DNA from: Desulfobacteraceae bacterium 4572_89 | Lineage (GTDB): Bacteria > Desulfobacterota > Desulfobacteria > Desulfobacterales > Desulfobacteraceae | DNA length: 25,642 nt | Assembly (NCBI GenBank): GCA_002085465.1 | Contig: NBML01000010.1 | Location: 1 to 25,642, forward strand | Direction: 5' to 3' | Shown here: piece by piece, positions 9,305-15,562 of the stretch | Numbering within the stretch: position 1 is the first letter of the stretch | Layout of the letters: every line of letters starts with the position of its first letter | Notes under the pieces: generated by a model | Told to the model about the DNA's origin: nothing | The model's input: only the letters and a program-made list of their open reading frames with translations | Databases searched by the model: none | Position numbers and translations under genes: made by a program

Positions 9305-9352
9305 CACTTATACTTTAGTGCATTTATACTTTAGTACATCTATGCTTCAGCA
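9305..9352. repeat. Three tandem copies of a 16-bp unit in the rpmI-rplT spacer
   Basis: Units at 9305-9320, 9321-9336 and 9337-9352 read CACTTATACTTTAGTG, CATTTATACTTTAGTA and CATCTATGCTTCAGCA. The first two differ at two positions and the third is more diverged, so duplication came before decay. The array occupies about half of the 98-bp spacer just upstream of rplT. Function unknown. Confidence 0.85.
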
Positions 9353-9386
9353 CCAGATCACTTTCAGAAAATGACCTGGAAATTAA

Positions 9387-9584
9387 TTAGCCATTGGGCA
9401 ACATACGTTTGACAGCTTTCATATTTGAATCGTCAATGATCTGATCCAGACGTAATGAACGTTTTCTTTTGGTGGTTTTTTTTGTCAGAATATGACTGGC
9501 ATGGGATTTACGGAATTTAAATTTCCCAGACCCTGTTTTTGTAAACCGCTTTGCGGCTGCTCTGCGTGTTTTAATTTTAGGCAT
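9387..9584 (-). CDS. rpmI: 50S ribosomal protein L35
   Basis: This is a small basic component of the large ribosomal subunit. The 65-residue product [21 protein letters not shown] with [21 protein letters not shown] matches the L35 pattern over its full length. The ATG at 9584 is preceded on the minus strand by GGAGAGG at suitable spacing. It lies between infC and rplT as usual. A hairpin 40-72 nt upstream may regulate it. Confidence 0.98.
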   Translation of the reverse strand: MPKIKTRRAAAKRFTKTGSGKFKFRKSHASHILTKKTTKRKRSLRLDQIIDDSNMKAVKRMLPNG

Positions 9585-9614
9585 TTTACCTCTCCTGTAT
9601 TGCTATTTTACTAA

Positions 9615-9656
9615 AAAAGAGAAGGTGGTATACGACCTAAGGCGTAATATACCACC
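9615..9656 (-). promoter_or_regulatory. Hairpin with U-rich tail between infC and rpmI
   Basis: GGTGGTATA at 9624-9632 pairs perfectly with TATACCACC at 9648-9656, leaving a 15-nt loop. In the minus-strand transcript the stem is followed by TTCTCTTTTTT, which is terminator-like, and it precedes the rpmI ribosome-binding site. Known biology: L20 represses its operon at RNA sites near rpmI or infC in other bacteria. A partial terminator or an L20-responsive site is inference here. Confidence 0.55.
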
Positions 9657-9715
9657 ATACATTACTTTATGTATTTAAACTATTGTACTAAATTTTTAAC
9701 CAAGAGGACTAAAGC

Positions 9716-10243
9716 TTATTTGGGTCCAAGCAGCATGGTCATAACCCGGCCTTCAAACTTGGGATTCTGTTCAACCACTGCAAAATCCTGGGTCAGGCCA
9801 ATGATTTTTTCCAAAACAGCATTGGCACGATCCCTGAGCATGAATTCCCTGCCCCGGAAGACCAGTGTGATCTTTACCTTATCATTTTTCCCGAGAAACT
9901 TTTCAATATGCCGGACCTTGGTTTCAAGATCATGGTCATCTGTTTTTGGCCGGACCTTTATTTCCTTAATCTGAGAAGTTTTTTGTTTTCTCTTGGCCTC
10001 CTGTTTTTTCTTGGTAAGCTCGTACTTATACTTCCCATGATCCATTATCTTACAGACAGGCGGATTTGCATCCGGAGACACCTCAACCAGATCAAGGTTC
10101 TCATCTCCGGCAATTTTCAATGCCTCTTCAGTGGGCATAACACCTATCTGTTCACCATCAGAACCTATCACACGAACCTCACTGGCCCTGATCCCCTTAT
10201 TCACGATCGTCTGATCTTGTCTTCCTCGCTTAGATATTTTCAC
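9716..10243 (-). CDS. infC: Translation initiation factor IF-3
   Basis: IF-3 binds the 30S subunit, prevents premature 50S joining and checks the start codon. The product (175 residues from the GTG at 10243) contains RASEVRVIGSDGEQIGVMPTEEAL, DLVEVSPDANPPVCKIMDHGKY (N-domain signature), the charged linker, and a C-domain with KEIKVRPKTDDHD and VKITLVFRGREF. The coordinates use the conventional GTG. However, AGGAGG ends only 1 nt before that GTG, and lies 7 nt before an ATA codon at 10235-10237, two codons in. Rare AUU/AUC/AUA starts are known for infC and underlie its self-control, so translation probably begins at 10237. No thrS is visible upstream; the nearest upstream gene is a deaminase. 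Confidence 0.97.
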   Translation of the reverse strand: MKISKRGRQDQTIVNKGIRASEVRVIGSDGEQIGVMPTEEALKIAGDENLDLVEVSPDANPPVCKIMDHGKYKYELTKKKQEAKRKQKTSQIKEIKVRPKTDDHDLETKVRHIEKFLGKNDKVKITLVFRGREFMLRDRANAVLEKIIGLTQDFAVVEQNPKFEGRVMTMLLGPK

Positions 10244-10273
10244 ACCTCCTGCTTAAGTACACTCCAATTCCTC

Positions 10274-10310
10274 TGGTACGCTTTTATCTAAATTGGTACG
10301 CTCTTATCTA
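10274..10310. repeat. Doubled 17-bp unit in the infC leader
   Basis: TGGTACGCTTTTATCTA (10274-10290) and TGGTACGCTCTTATCTA (10294-10310) differ at one base and repeat with a 20-bp period. They lie in the 5' untranslated region implied by the promoter at 10357-10385. No known L20 or IF-3 leader structure was recognised. Confidence 0.8.
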
Positions 10311-10356
10311 ATTTGCTACTACCTCTTCTATTTATAAACTTAAGTATAACCCTATG

Positions 10357-10385
10357 ATCATAACGGCTTGACATAAAAAACACAA
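10357..10385 (-). promoter_or_regulatory. Candidate promoter of the infC-rpmI-rplT-pheST operon
   Basis: On the minus strand TTGTGT (10380-10385), a 17-bp spacer and TATGAT (10357-10362) form a plausible sigma-70 promoter. The -10 hexamer is strong and the -35 weak. It would give a leader of roughly 110 nt before infC. The -10 overlaps the palindrome TATGATCATA (10353-10362). Confidence 0.6.
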
Positions 10386-10408
10386 GCACTATTTGATATT
10401 ATAGTTGA

Positions 10409-10921
10409 TTATTCTTTTTGCTCCAGAGTATACGCTTCTAAAAAGCTATGTTTCCAATATAGATTTTTCTCTTTATTAAAAAAATTATAAAAAAGATCAA
10501 GGCTTTTTTCACGTAATACCCCGGGAATGACCTGAATTTTTGCATCTCTGTACAGCGGTGTCATTGCGGCCAGGTCACAGGAAGTCCCGCCGCCCATGGG
10601 GTCTTCATAGGCAAAAACAATTTTTTTTATGCCTGAAAGAATAATTGCACCAAAACACATGAGACAGGGTTCCATGGTGCAGTAAAGGACGGCCTTCCCC
10701 GGTTTAAACTCCCTGACGCATGTCTCAAGGGACTTGAGAGCTCTAATTTCCGCATGGTCAATCTCGCTAAAAAAATCTTTGTCAATGCAGGTTCCCTTCC
10801 TCAACCCCCGGGCAATCACCTCCCCCTCCTGAACAATCACACACCCCACAGGAAACTCCCCGTTTTCAAAGGCTGTTTCAGCATGCTGCAAGGCCAGCTC
10901 CATAAAAAGTTCGTGTTCCAA
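10409..10921 (-). CDS. TadA-like nucleoside/tRNA adenosine deaminase
   Basis: This is a zinc-dependent deaminase of the cytidine deaminase fold. The 170-residue product shows HAE (residues 56-58, in EIDHAEIRAL) supplying the zinc histidine and the proton-shuttling glutamate, and PCLMC (85-89) supplying the two zinc cysteines. This pattern is shared by tRNA-A34 deaminase TadA, guanine deaminases and related enzymes. The start is TTG at 10921: the N-terminus HELFMELALQHAETA aligns with the first TadA helix, and the next ATG (10903) would remove part of it. A C-terminal extension (NKEKNLYWKHSFLEAYTLEQKE) is present. TadA is the leading guess, but the residues around HAE do not settle the substrate. 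The gene lies upstream of infC in the same direction, with a probable promoter between. Confidence 0.75.
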   Translation of the reverse strand: MEHELFMELALQHAETAFENGEFPVGCVIVQEGEVIARGLRKGTCIDKDFFSEIDHAEIRALKSLETCVREFKPGKAVLYCTMEPCLMCFGAIILSGIKKIVFAYEDPMGGGTSCDLAAMTPLYRDAKIQVIPGVLREKSLDLFYNFFNKEKNLYWKHSFLEAYTLEQKE

Positions 10922-11071
10922 AATACATCTTTCCCCTTTTTTAAATATACCCCCCCCCTAAAGTCTTACATTTCCATAGACCTTCTACGGGAGGCAATAT
11001 AACAATTACGGCAATGACTTGCTTTTTTAAATAATTATTGTAATTAATGGAATCTTTAAAAATATTCAATA

Positions 11072-11168
11072 TTGAATTTTAGAGCGCTATGGTGCGAGCT
11101 TTTAGCCATTAGCTGTTGGCTGTTACCTAAAACCTAACGGCTAAATGTAAATCCCTATACTATGAACT
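11072..11168 (+). repeat. Dispersed hairpin repeat, copy 2
   Basis: This is the most diverged of the four copies. It contains GAGCGCTATGGTGCGAGC, a hairpin with arms TTTAGCCATTAG (11101-11112) and CTAACGGCTAAA (11134-11145; one A-C mismatch), and the 3' motif AAATCCCTATACTAT. It sits in the 248-bp gap between the divergent deaminase and dGTPase genes and ends at the dgt start codon. The rest of that gap holds a run of nine C (10950-10958) and no other gene. Confidence 0.8.
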
Positions 11169-11169
11169 T

Positions 11170-12279
11170 ATGAAACTATTACAAAAAAAAGAAATCCCCG
11201 GCATAAAAACTGATACAAAGACTGGCTGCATCAGGGAAATATTTCAACAGCGGGAAAAAAGCTTTCTTTCTGAGTACGGAACTTCCAGTGCCGGTACCAC
11301 AAGAAAAATTGAAGAAAAAAATGCCTGTAACATAAGAACTCCTTTTCAACTTGACCGGGACAGGATTGTCTATTCCAACTCCTTTAGACGTTTAAAATAT
11401 AAAACCCAGGTTTTCTTATCTCCCCTGGGCGACCACTACAGGACCCGGCTGACCCATACCCTTGAAGTTTCTGAAATTGCCAGGAATATTGCCAGGGCCA
11501 TGCGTATGAACGAAGACCTTGCCGAGGCCATAGCCCTGGGTCATGACCTTGGCCATACCCCCTTTGGCCATGGGGGAGAAACAGCTTTGATCCAGGTGCA
11601 TTCCCCCCATTTCACCCACTCAGACCAGAGCCTGAGGGTGGTGGATGTTCTTGAAAACAGAGGCCAGGGCCTGAACCTGACCAGGGAAGTCAGGGATGGG
11701 ATACTTAAGCACTCAAAGGGTTTTGGCAACATAATCCCTTCCACCCCTGGTGAAACCGCCATGACCATTGAAGGAAGAATAGTAAGAGTGGCTGATATAA
11801 TTGCCTATTTGAACCATGACCTGGACGATGCCCTCAGGGGGAAAGTGATTGCCATGGATGATGTGCCAAATATCTGCCTTGAAAAACTAGGGAAAACCCA
11901 TTCTGTCCGTGCCAGCACCATGATTGAACACCTGGTTTACAATAGCGGGCCAGAAAACGGAGAATTTGTTCTGGATATGGGAGAAGATATCTTCCAAGCC
12001 ATGATAATTTTGAGAAAATTCCTCTATGATAAAGTTTATCGTTCCCCTGAAGTTCACAATGAGTTTATAAAGGCCAAAAAAATCATCATTGGACTTTATA
12101 CATATTTCCTGGATCACCCGGATTTTATGCAGAAAGAACTGGAAAAAATGGAAATGGCTCCCTGGGATGCAACTAAAAATGCTCTAAAACGATCCATTTG
12201 TGACGTGATCGCCAGTATGACTGACCGGTATGCATTAATGTTGTACACAAAATTATTTTTCCCCAAACCAATGGTATAA
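11170..12279 (+). CDS. dgt: dGTP triphosphohydrolase-like HD-domain protein
   Basis: Proteins of this family hydrolyse dGTP (or other dNTPs) to the nucleoside and triphosphate, controlling dNTP pools. The 369-residue product has the core FQLDRDRIVYSNSFRRLKYKTQVFL and the metal-binding HD residues H96 (RTRLTHTLEV), H125-D126 (ALGHDLGHTPFGH) and D209 (RVADIIAYLNHD). Its length fits the shorter, type-2 class of dGTPase-like proteins. The homologous N-terminus starts near CIREIFQQREKSFLS (residue 20), and no better start codon lies there, so the ATG at 11170 is kept although no Shine-Dalgarno sequence precedes it. The upstream region is repeat copy 2. In vivo substrate is not determined by the sequence. 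Confidence 0.88.
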   Translation: MKLLQKKEIPGIKTDTKTGCIREIFQQREKSFLSEYGTSSAGTTRKIEEKNACNIRTPFQLDRDRIVYSNSFRRLKYKTQVFLSPLGDHYRTRLTHTLEVSEIARNIARAMRMNEDLAEAIALGHDLGHTPFGHGGETALIQVHSPHFTHSDQSLRVVDVLENRGQGLNLTREVRDGILKHSKGFGNIIPSTPGETAMTIEGRIVRVADIIAYLNHDLDDALRGKVIAMDDVPNICLEKLGKTHSVRASTMIEHLVYNSGPENGEFVLDMGEDIFQAMIILRKFLYDKVYRSPEVHNEFIKAKKIIIGLYTYFLDHPDFMQKELEKMEMAPWDATKNALKRSICDVIASMTDRYALMLYTKLFFPKPMV

Positions 12280-12367
12280 CAAATATAACTGGCATAGCAA
12301 CCATAACGGGTATAAGAACTCTGACCGGCGCAATGACCATAAATTGATATAATCAGGAACAAACCCA

Positions 12368-12919
12368 ATGGCATTGAATATTTTTTACAAAATTTCAACT
12401 CTTTACCAGGCAATGGACAAGACCTGGGACAATATTGCATCCCAATATGATTTTCAATGCAATGGATGTGAGAACAATTGCTGCAGATCCCTGTTCTTTC
12501 ATCACACCCTTGTGGAAAAAGCCTATCTCCTCCATGGATTTGACCAATTATCCCGGAATATAAAGGAAGAATCCATTTCCAGGGCCAGGGACTATTGCAG
12601 CAAAACCTTTCAGAAAACCAATGCTACCACCTCCCTGAAACTCATGTGCCCCCTGAACCGGGATGGCAGATGCATCCTTTATAAATATCGGCCCATGATA
12701 TGCCGGCTCCATGGCCTTCCCCACGAACTTCATAAACCCGGAAATACAGTTCTGCAGGGAAAGGGATGTGATGCAGGTTTTTTTGATTCAAAAAAATATA
12801 TAGCCTTTGACCGGACTCCTTTTTATCGAGAGATGGCTGGAATTGAAATGGCATACCGCAAAAAAACTCATAAAAATGGAAGAATAAAAGAAACTGTGGC
12901 CCAGATGCTGGCTGGATAA
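12368..12919 (+). CDS. YkgJ-type cysteine-cluster protein
   Basis: The 183-residue product belongs to the YkgJ (CxxCxxxCC) zinc/iron-chelating family, whose biochemical role is unsettled. Visible ligands are C31, C34, C38 and C39 (CNGCENNCC), then C94 (LMCPLN), C102 (RCILYKYRP) and C112 (MICRLHG), with C134 further on. The segment Y.YRPMICRLHG is the family hallmark. No signal peptide or membrane segment is seen. It follows dgt by 88 bp of A/T-rich spacer containing several degenerate ATAAC-like words. It converges on the SDR gene with 33 bp between the stops. A second, different YkgJ-type protein is encoded at 13770-14513. Confidence 0.85.
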   Translation: MALNIFYKISTLYQAMDKTWDNIASQYDFQCNGCENNCCRSLFFHHTLVEKAYLLHGFDQLSRNIKEESISRARDYCSKTFQKTNATTSLKLMCPLNRDGRCILYKYRPMICRLHGLPHELHKPGNTVLQGKGCDAGFFDSKKYIAFDRTPFYREMAGIEMAYRKKTHKNGRIKETVAQMLAG

Positions 12920-12952
12920 AACAGGCCTCTGGTGGGTTTAAAAGTCTCCCCA

Positions 12953-13765
12953 CTAAACAACTCCCTTGGGCATGGGAGGGACTTTCTCCCCTGCCAGCAC
13001 AAACCCCCCGTCCAGTCGGATGATACTTCCGGTCATGTAAGGGGCATCTTTGATCATAAAAAGGCAGGCCTTTACCACATCGTCAATGGTTCCTGTACGT
13101 TTCATCAAAGTATGATCCAGGATGCTTTGTTTTTCCATGTCCGTGAGAACCTGGTCCCACCCCCTTGTTCCCTGGCCATGACGTGTCTCAAAAATTCCCA
13201 GCATAAGTTCATTTACTCGAATACTGGGTGCTCCCATGCGGGCCCAGGTTTCTGTCAGGGAGGAGATCCCCCGGTTTGCCATTGCATACCCGTCATTGAA
13301 CACCAGGGCTCCTGGACCTGATCTGCCAACCATCCCGGCAATGGAAGAAAGGTTTATCACAATGGCATCGTCTGAATTCTGCAAAAGCGGAAACATTGCT
13401 TGAAAAACCCATTGTTTGGTCTTAAGGGTGGTCTCCATCTCAAGATCCCATTGATCTTCAGTATATTCTCCATGAACAACGGGCCAGCCACCCCTTTCTA
13501 TGTTGTTGACCAGAATATCCAGGCGGCCATATTTGTCTTTTATGAATGCGGCCAGTTTTTTAATCTCCTGTATCTTGCACAGGTCTGCAGTAAAAATATG
13601 GTGATCTATACCCTTGAAACCCTTTTCCATAGTTTCAAAGGAATCTTCCCAATCATAGCGGGTGAGCACAAGCCTTGCCCCCTGGTCAGCAAGTGCCAGG
13701 CCAATGCCTTTACCAATTCCTTTTACAGCCCCCAGAACCAGGGCTATCTTTCCTTTGATTTCCAT
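12953..13765 (-). CDS. SDR-family oxidoreductase lacking the catalytic lysine
   Basis: This 270-residue protein has the short-chain dehydrogenase/reductase fold. The dinucleotide motif is LGAVKGIGKGIG (G12, G16, G18). LDILVNNIE (83-90) replaces the usual NNAG, the strand is VINLSSIAG (serines 140-141), and the C-terminus has MTGSIIRLDGGF. The active-site tyrosine falls in GYAMANRG (Y160), but position +4 is N164, not the lysine of YxxxK, and about six extra residues separate serine and tyrosine compared with FabG-like enzymes. It may therefore bind NAD(P)H without normal SDR catalysis, or use a different mechanism; this is inference. The substrate is unknown. The start is 4 nt after the stop of the upstream YkgJ-type gene, so they form an operon. 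Confidence 0.85.
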   Translation of the reverse strand: MEIKGKIALVLGAVKGIGKGIGLALADQGARLVLTRYDWEDSFETMEKGFKGIDHHIFTADLCKIQEIKKLAAFIKDKYGRLDILVNNIERGGWPVVHGEYTEDQWDLEMETTLKTKQWVFQAMFPLLQNSDDAIVINLSSIAGMVGRSGPGALVFNDGYAMANRGISSLTETWARMGAPSIRVNELMLGIFETRHGQGTRGWDQVLTDMEKQSILDHTLMKRTGTIDDVVKACLFMIKDAPYMTGSIIRLDGGFVLAGEKVPPMPKGVV

Positions 13766-13769
13766 GGGG

Positions 13770-14513
13770 TTATCCTTTTAAGACCAAGGGTATCCCAAAC
13801 AACATATTTTTTACCCATTCAATGCCAAAATCCAGTAAGGCTTCATCATTGGATTTGATGAAATTTAAAAAGGACAATGGCAGGTTAAAATCTTCTGCAA
13901 GGTCCTGGTCAAAAATACGGGTCCTGAATTCATCCAGATCGTACAATGCCAGATAAAACTGATCTGACTGCGCCCCTTCAAGTTTTCCAGGTAAAATTCT
14001 ATTTTTCAAGCTTATCAGCTCCATGAGCTTGTCATTGTTCTGGTTGTGGACTTCCACATCCTGGCCTTCAAGCCACTGGCCCACAGTTAATTTTGTTTTT
14101 CTTCCAAACCCCTTGCAATGTGATTCTTCAATAAGGGCAAAATATTCTGTAATCACACCGGTTTCCCTGGAACGTGAAATTGCCCGGGCCAGAGGGTAGA
14201 GTCGACAGGAACCAGGCCGGTCTTCATACACAAAACACCCTTTTTCAGTCACAAAAGGACATTCATGGCCTGTGGCTGGATTTGGTTTAAATTCAACAAT
14301 GGGCAGGCCGGATCCCGGCCCGTAATGAAGGTAGGTATATTTTTTTAAAAAATCCTGGGAAGAGACTCCTAAATTATTTTTCAATCTTAAAATATCATAG
14401 GGAGTCAGAGCCTGATTCAGGTCCCTGCAGCAATCATTAAAACATATATTTTCCTGACTGCAGTCAAAGTTCATGGGTTCGTCAACATGAACTGATATCA
14501 TTTCTTCTGTCAT
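13770..14513 (-). CDS. YkgJ-type cysteine-cluster protein, long form
   Basis: The 247-residue product has the YkgJ family cysteine pattern: C18, C24, C28 and C29 (CSQENICFNDCC), C85 (HECPFV), C93 (KGCFVYEDRPGSC) and C103 followed by RLYPLAR, with one more Cys in SHCKGFG. The spacing differs from the 12368-12919 protein, and a C-terminal domain of about 100 residues (NNDKLMELISLKNR onward) has no counterpart there, so these are separate family members rather than recent duplicates. Related proteins are often annotated as Fe-S or zinc-binding oxidoreductases without proof. It is the first gene of a two-gene operon with the SDR. Repeat copy 3 lies just upstream. Confidence 0.85.
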   Translation of the reverse strand: MTEEMISVHVDEPMNFDCSQENICFNDCCRDLNQALTPYDILRLKNNLGVSSQDFLKKYTYLHYGPGSGLPIVEFKPNPATGHECPFVTEKGCFVYEDRPGSCRLYPLARAISRSRETGVITEYFALIEESHCKGFGRKTKLTVGQWLEGQDVEVHNQNNDKLMELISLKNRILPGKLEGAQSDQFYLALYDLDEFRTRIFDQDLAEDFNLPLSFLNFIKSNDEALLDFGIEWVKNMLFGIPLVLKG

Positions 14514-14531
14514 TTCGTATCCTTGGTGTTA

Positions 14532-14621
14532 TTAAATTAGCGAGCTATCGCATGAGCTTTCAGCCATTAGCTGTCAGCTAAAGCCTAATGGCTGAAGTCA
14601 AATTCCTATACTATAAATTTA
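14532..14621 (+). repeat. Dispersed hairpin repeat, copy 3
   Basis: This copy reads TTAAATTAGCGAGCTATCGC at the 5' end and AAATTCCTATACTATAAA at the 3' end. It has a perfect 12-bp stem, TTCAGCCATTAG (14559-14570) with CTAATGGCTGAA (14585-14596), around a 14-nt loop. Compared with copy 2, a T-A pair in the stem is changed to C-G on both sides (TTTAG to TTCAG, CTAAA to CTGAA), a compensatory change. It starts 18 bp from the YkgJ-type gene. Confidence 0.85.
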
Positions 14622-14845
14622 TCACTTCAATATATTATTGTATTTTCGTGGTATTAATTTCCTGGTTTCTGCCCTAAAAATATAAAGACGTAAGTTATCA
14701 GGTTTATTTTAATTTTTCCAGGATCTTTTTATGGTGAACACTTTACCACATATGGTGGTTTATCCATAATAATTTAATATATATTGTTACGAACTCCAGG
14801 TTTGCTGACAATCAAAAAACATAACAAATCTTTTTTGAAAAATTC
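14622..14845. other. Non-coding upstream region of aprBA
   Basis: This is part of the 563-bp gap between the YkgJ-type gene and aprB. It is A/T-rich, has no credible ORF on either strand, and contains an inverted repeat ACCAC-ATATG-GTGGT at 14745-14759, about 87 bp upstream of the candidate -35 box, which could be an operator. Nothing else was recognised. Confidence 0.5.
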
Positions 14846-14875
14846 TTGACAAAAACATTGGTTGGGTGCTATTGC
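14846..14875 (+). promoter_or_regulatory. Candidate promoter of aprBA
   Basis: A perfect TTGACA at 14846-14851 is followed at 16-18 bp by weak -10 candidates (GCTATT or TATTGC at 14868-14875). It would give a leader of about 190 nt before aprB. The -35 match is strong and the -10 poor, so activator help or a different sigma factor is possible. Confidence 0.4.
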
Positions 14876-15025
14876 CATATCATTTGAGTGAGCCTTGTTT
14901 CCATAGGTAAGTTTATTTCTTTAGGCGGTGTAAACTTAACTGATCCAAGAACTGACTAGGAATTATCGGCCAAGCAATCCTGATCTCTGGTAGACTTCGG
15001 CCTGTGTTCTTTATAATGAATTGTC

Positions 15026-15042
15026 GCACAACGGTATTGTGC
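15026..15042 (+). promoter_or_regulatory. Hairpin in the aprB leader
   Basis: GCACAA (15026-15031) pairs with TTGTGC (15037-15042) around the loop CGGTA, ending 34 nt before the aprB ATG and upstream of its GGAGG. There is no U-run beyond ATTTTG, so it is not a clear terminator. It may protect the 5' end of a highly expressed mRNA; this is inference. Confidence 0.45.
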
Positions 15043-15076
15043 ATTTTGATTAACTTAAATTATGGAGGTATTTTAA

Positions 15077-15514
15077 ATGCCATCTTTTGTAATTGCAGAA
15101 AAATGTGACGGCTGCAAAGGCGGGGACAAAACAGCATGTATGTACATCTGCCCCAATGACCTGATGGTTCTTGAACCCAACGAGATGAAAGCATACAACC
15201 AGGAACCAGATCAGTGCTGGGAATGTTTTTCATGCGTAAAAATCTGTCCTACCCAGGCCATTGAGGTCAGAGGGTATTCTGACTTTGTACCCATGGGAAG
15301 CAGCGTTGTACCCATGCTGGGAACAGAAGACATCATGTGGACTTGTAAATTCAGAAACGGAAAAATAAAACGTTTTAAATTCCCCATCAGAACCACCCCT
15401 GAGGGCGAAGCCAATTCCTATGATGATCTTAAAGGAAAAGACCTTTACAGCGGACTTCTTTCCACCCAGGAAGCAGACGGTTATGTACTCGTAGCTCCAA
15501 CAGAGCTTGCTTGA
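15077..15514 (+). CDS. aprB: Adenylylsulfate reductase beta subunit (iron-sulfur)
   Basis: AprB passes electrons through two [4Fe-4S] clusters to the FAD of AprA for reduction of adenylylsulfate to sulfite and AMP. The 145-residue product has cluster ligands C10, C13, C21, C25 (EKCDGC...ACMYICP) and C47, C50, C53, C57 (CWECFSCVKICP), then the C-terminal tail that wraps AprA (GKIKRFKFPIRTTPEG). A clear GGAGG precedes the ATG. No export signal is present, consistent with a cytoplasmic enzyme. It is first in aprBA, 48 nt ahead of aprA, the usual order in sulfate reducers. The direction is inferred as reductive because no sulfur-oxidation genes are seen nearby. Confidence 0.98.
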   Translation: MPSFVIAEKCDGCKGGDKTACMYICPNDLMVLEPNEMKAYNQEPDQCWECFSCVKICPTQAIEVRGYSDFVPMGSSVVPMLGTEDIMWTCKFRNGKIKRFKFPIRTTPEGEANSYDDLKGKDLYSGLLSTQEADGYVLVAPTELA

Positions 15515-15562
15515 TTTTTTATTGTTTTATTTGATATTTATACATAATTTTGGAGGTATATA

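Noticed and set aside
10950..10958. Run of nine C as a phase-variation tract
   Set aside because: It lies in a spacer upstream of the deaminase gene with no coding or promoter hexamer overlap that I can show.
12920..12952. Terminator between the convergent YkgJ-type and SDR genes
   Set aside because: Only a 5-bp GTGGG/CCCAC stem with a long loop and no T-run is seen.
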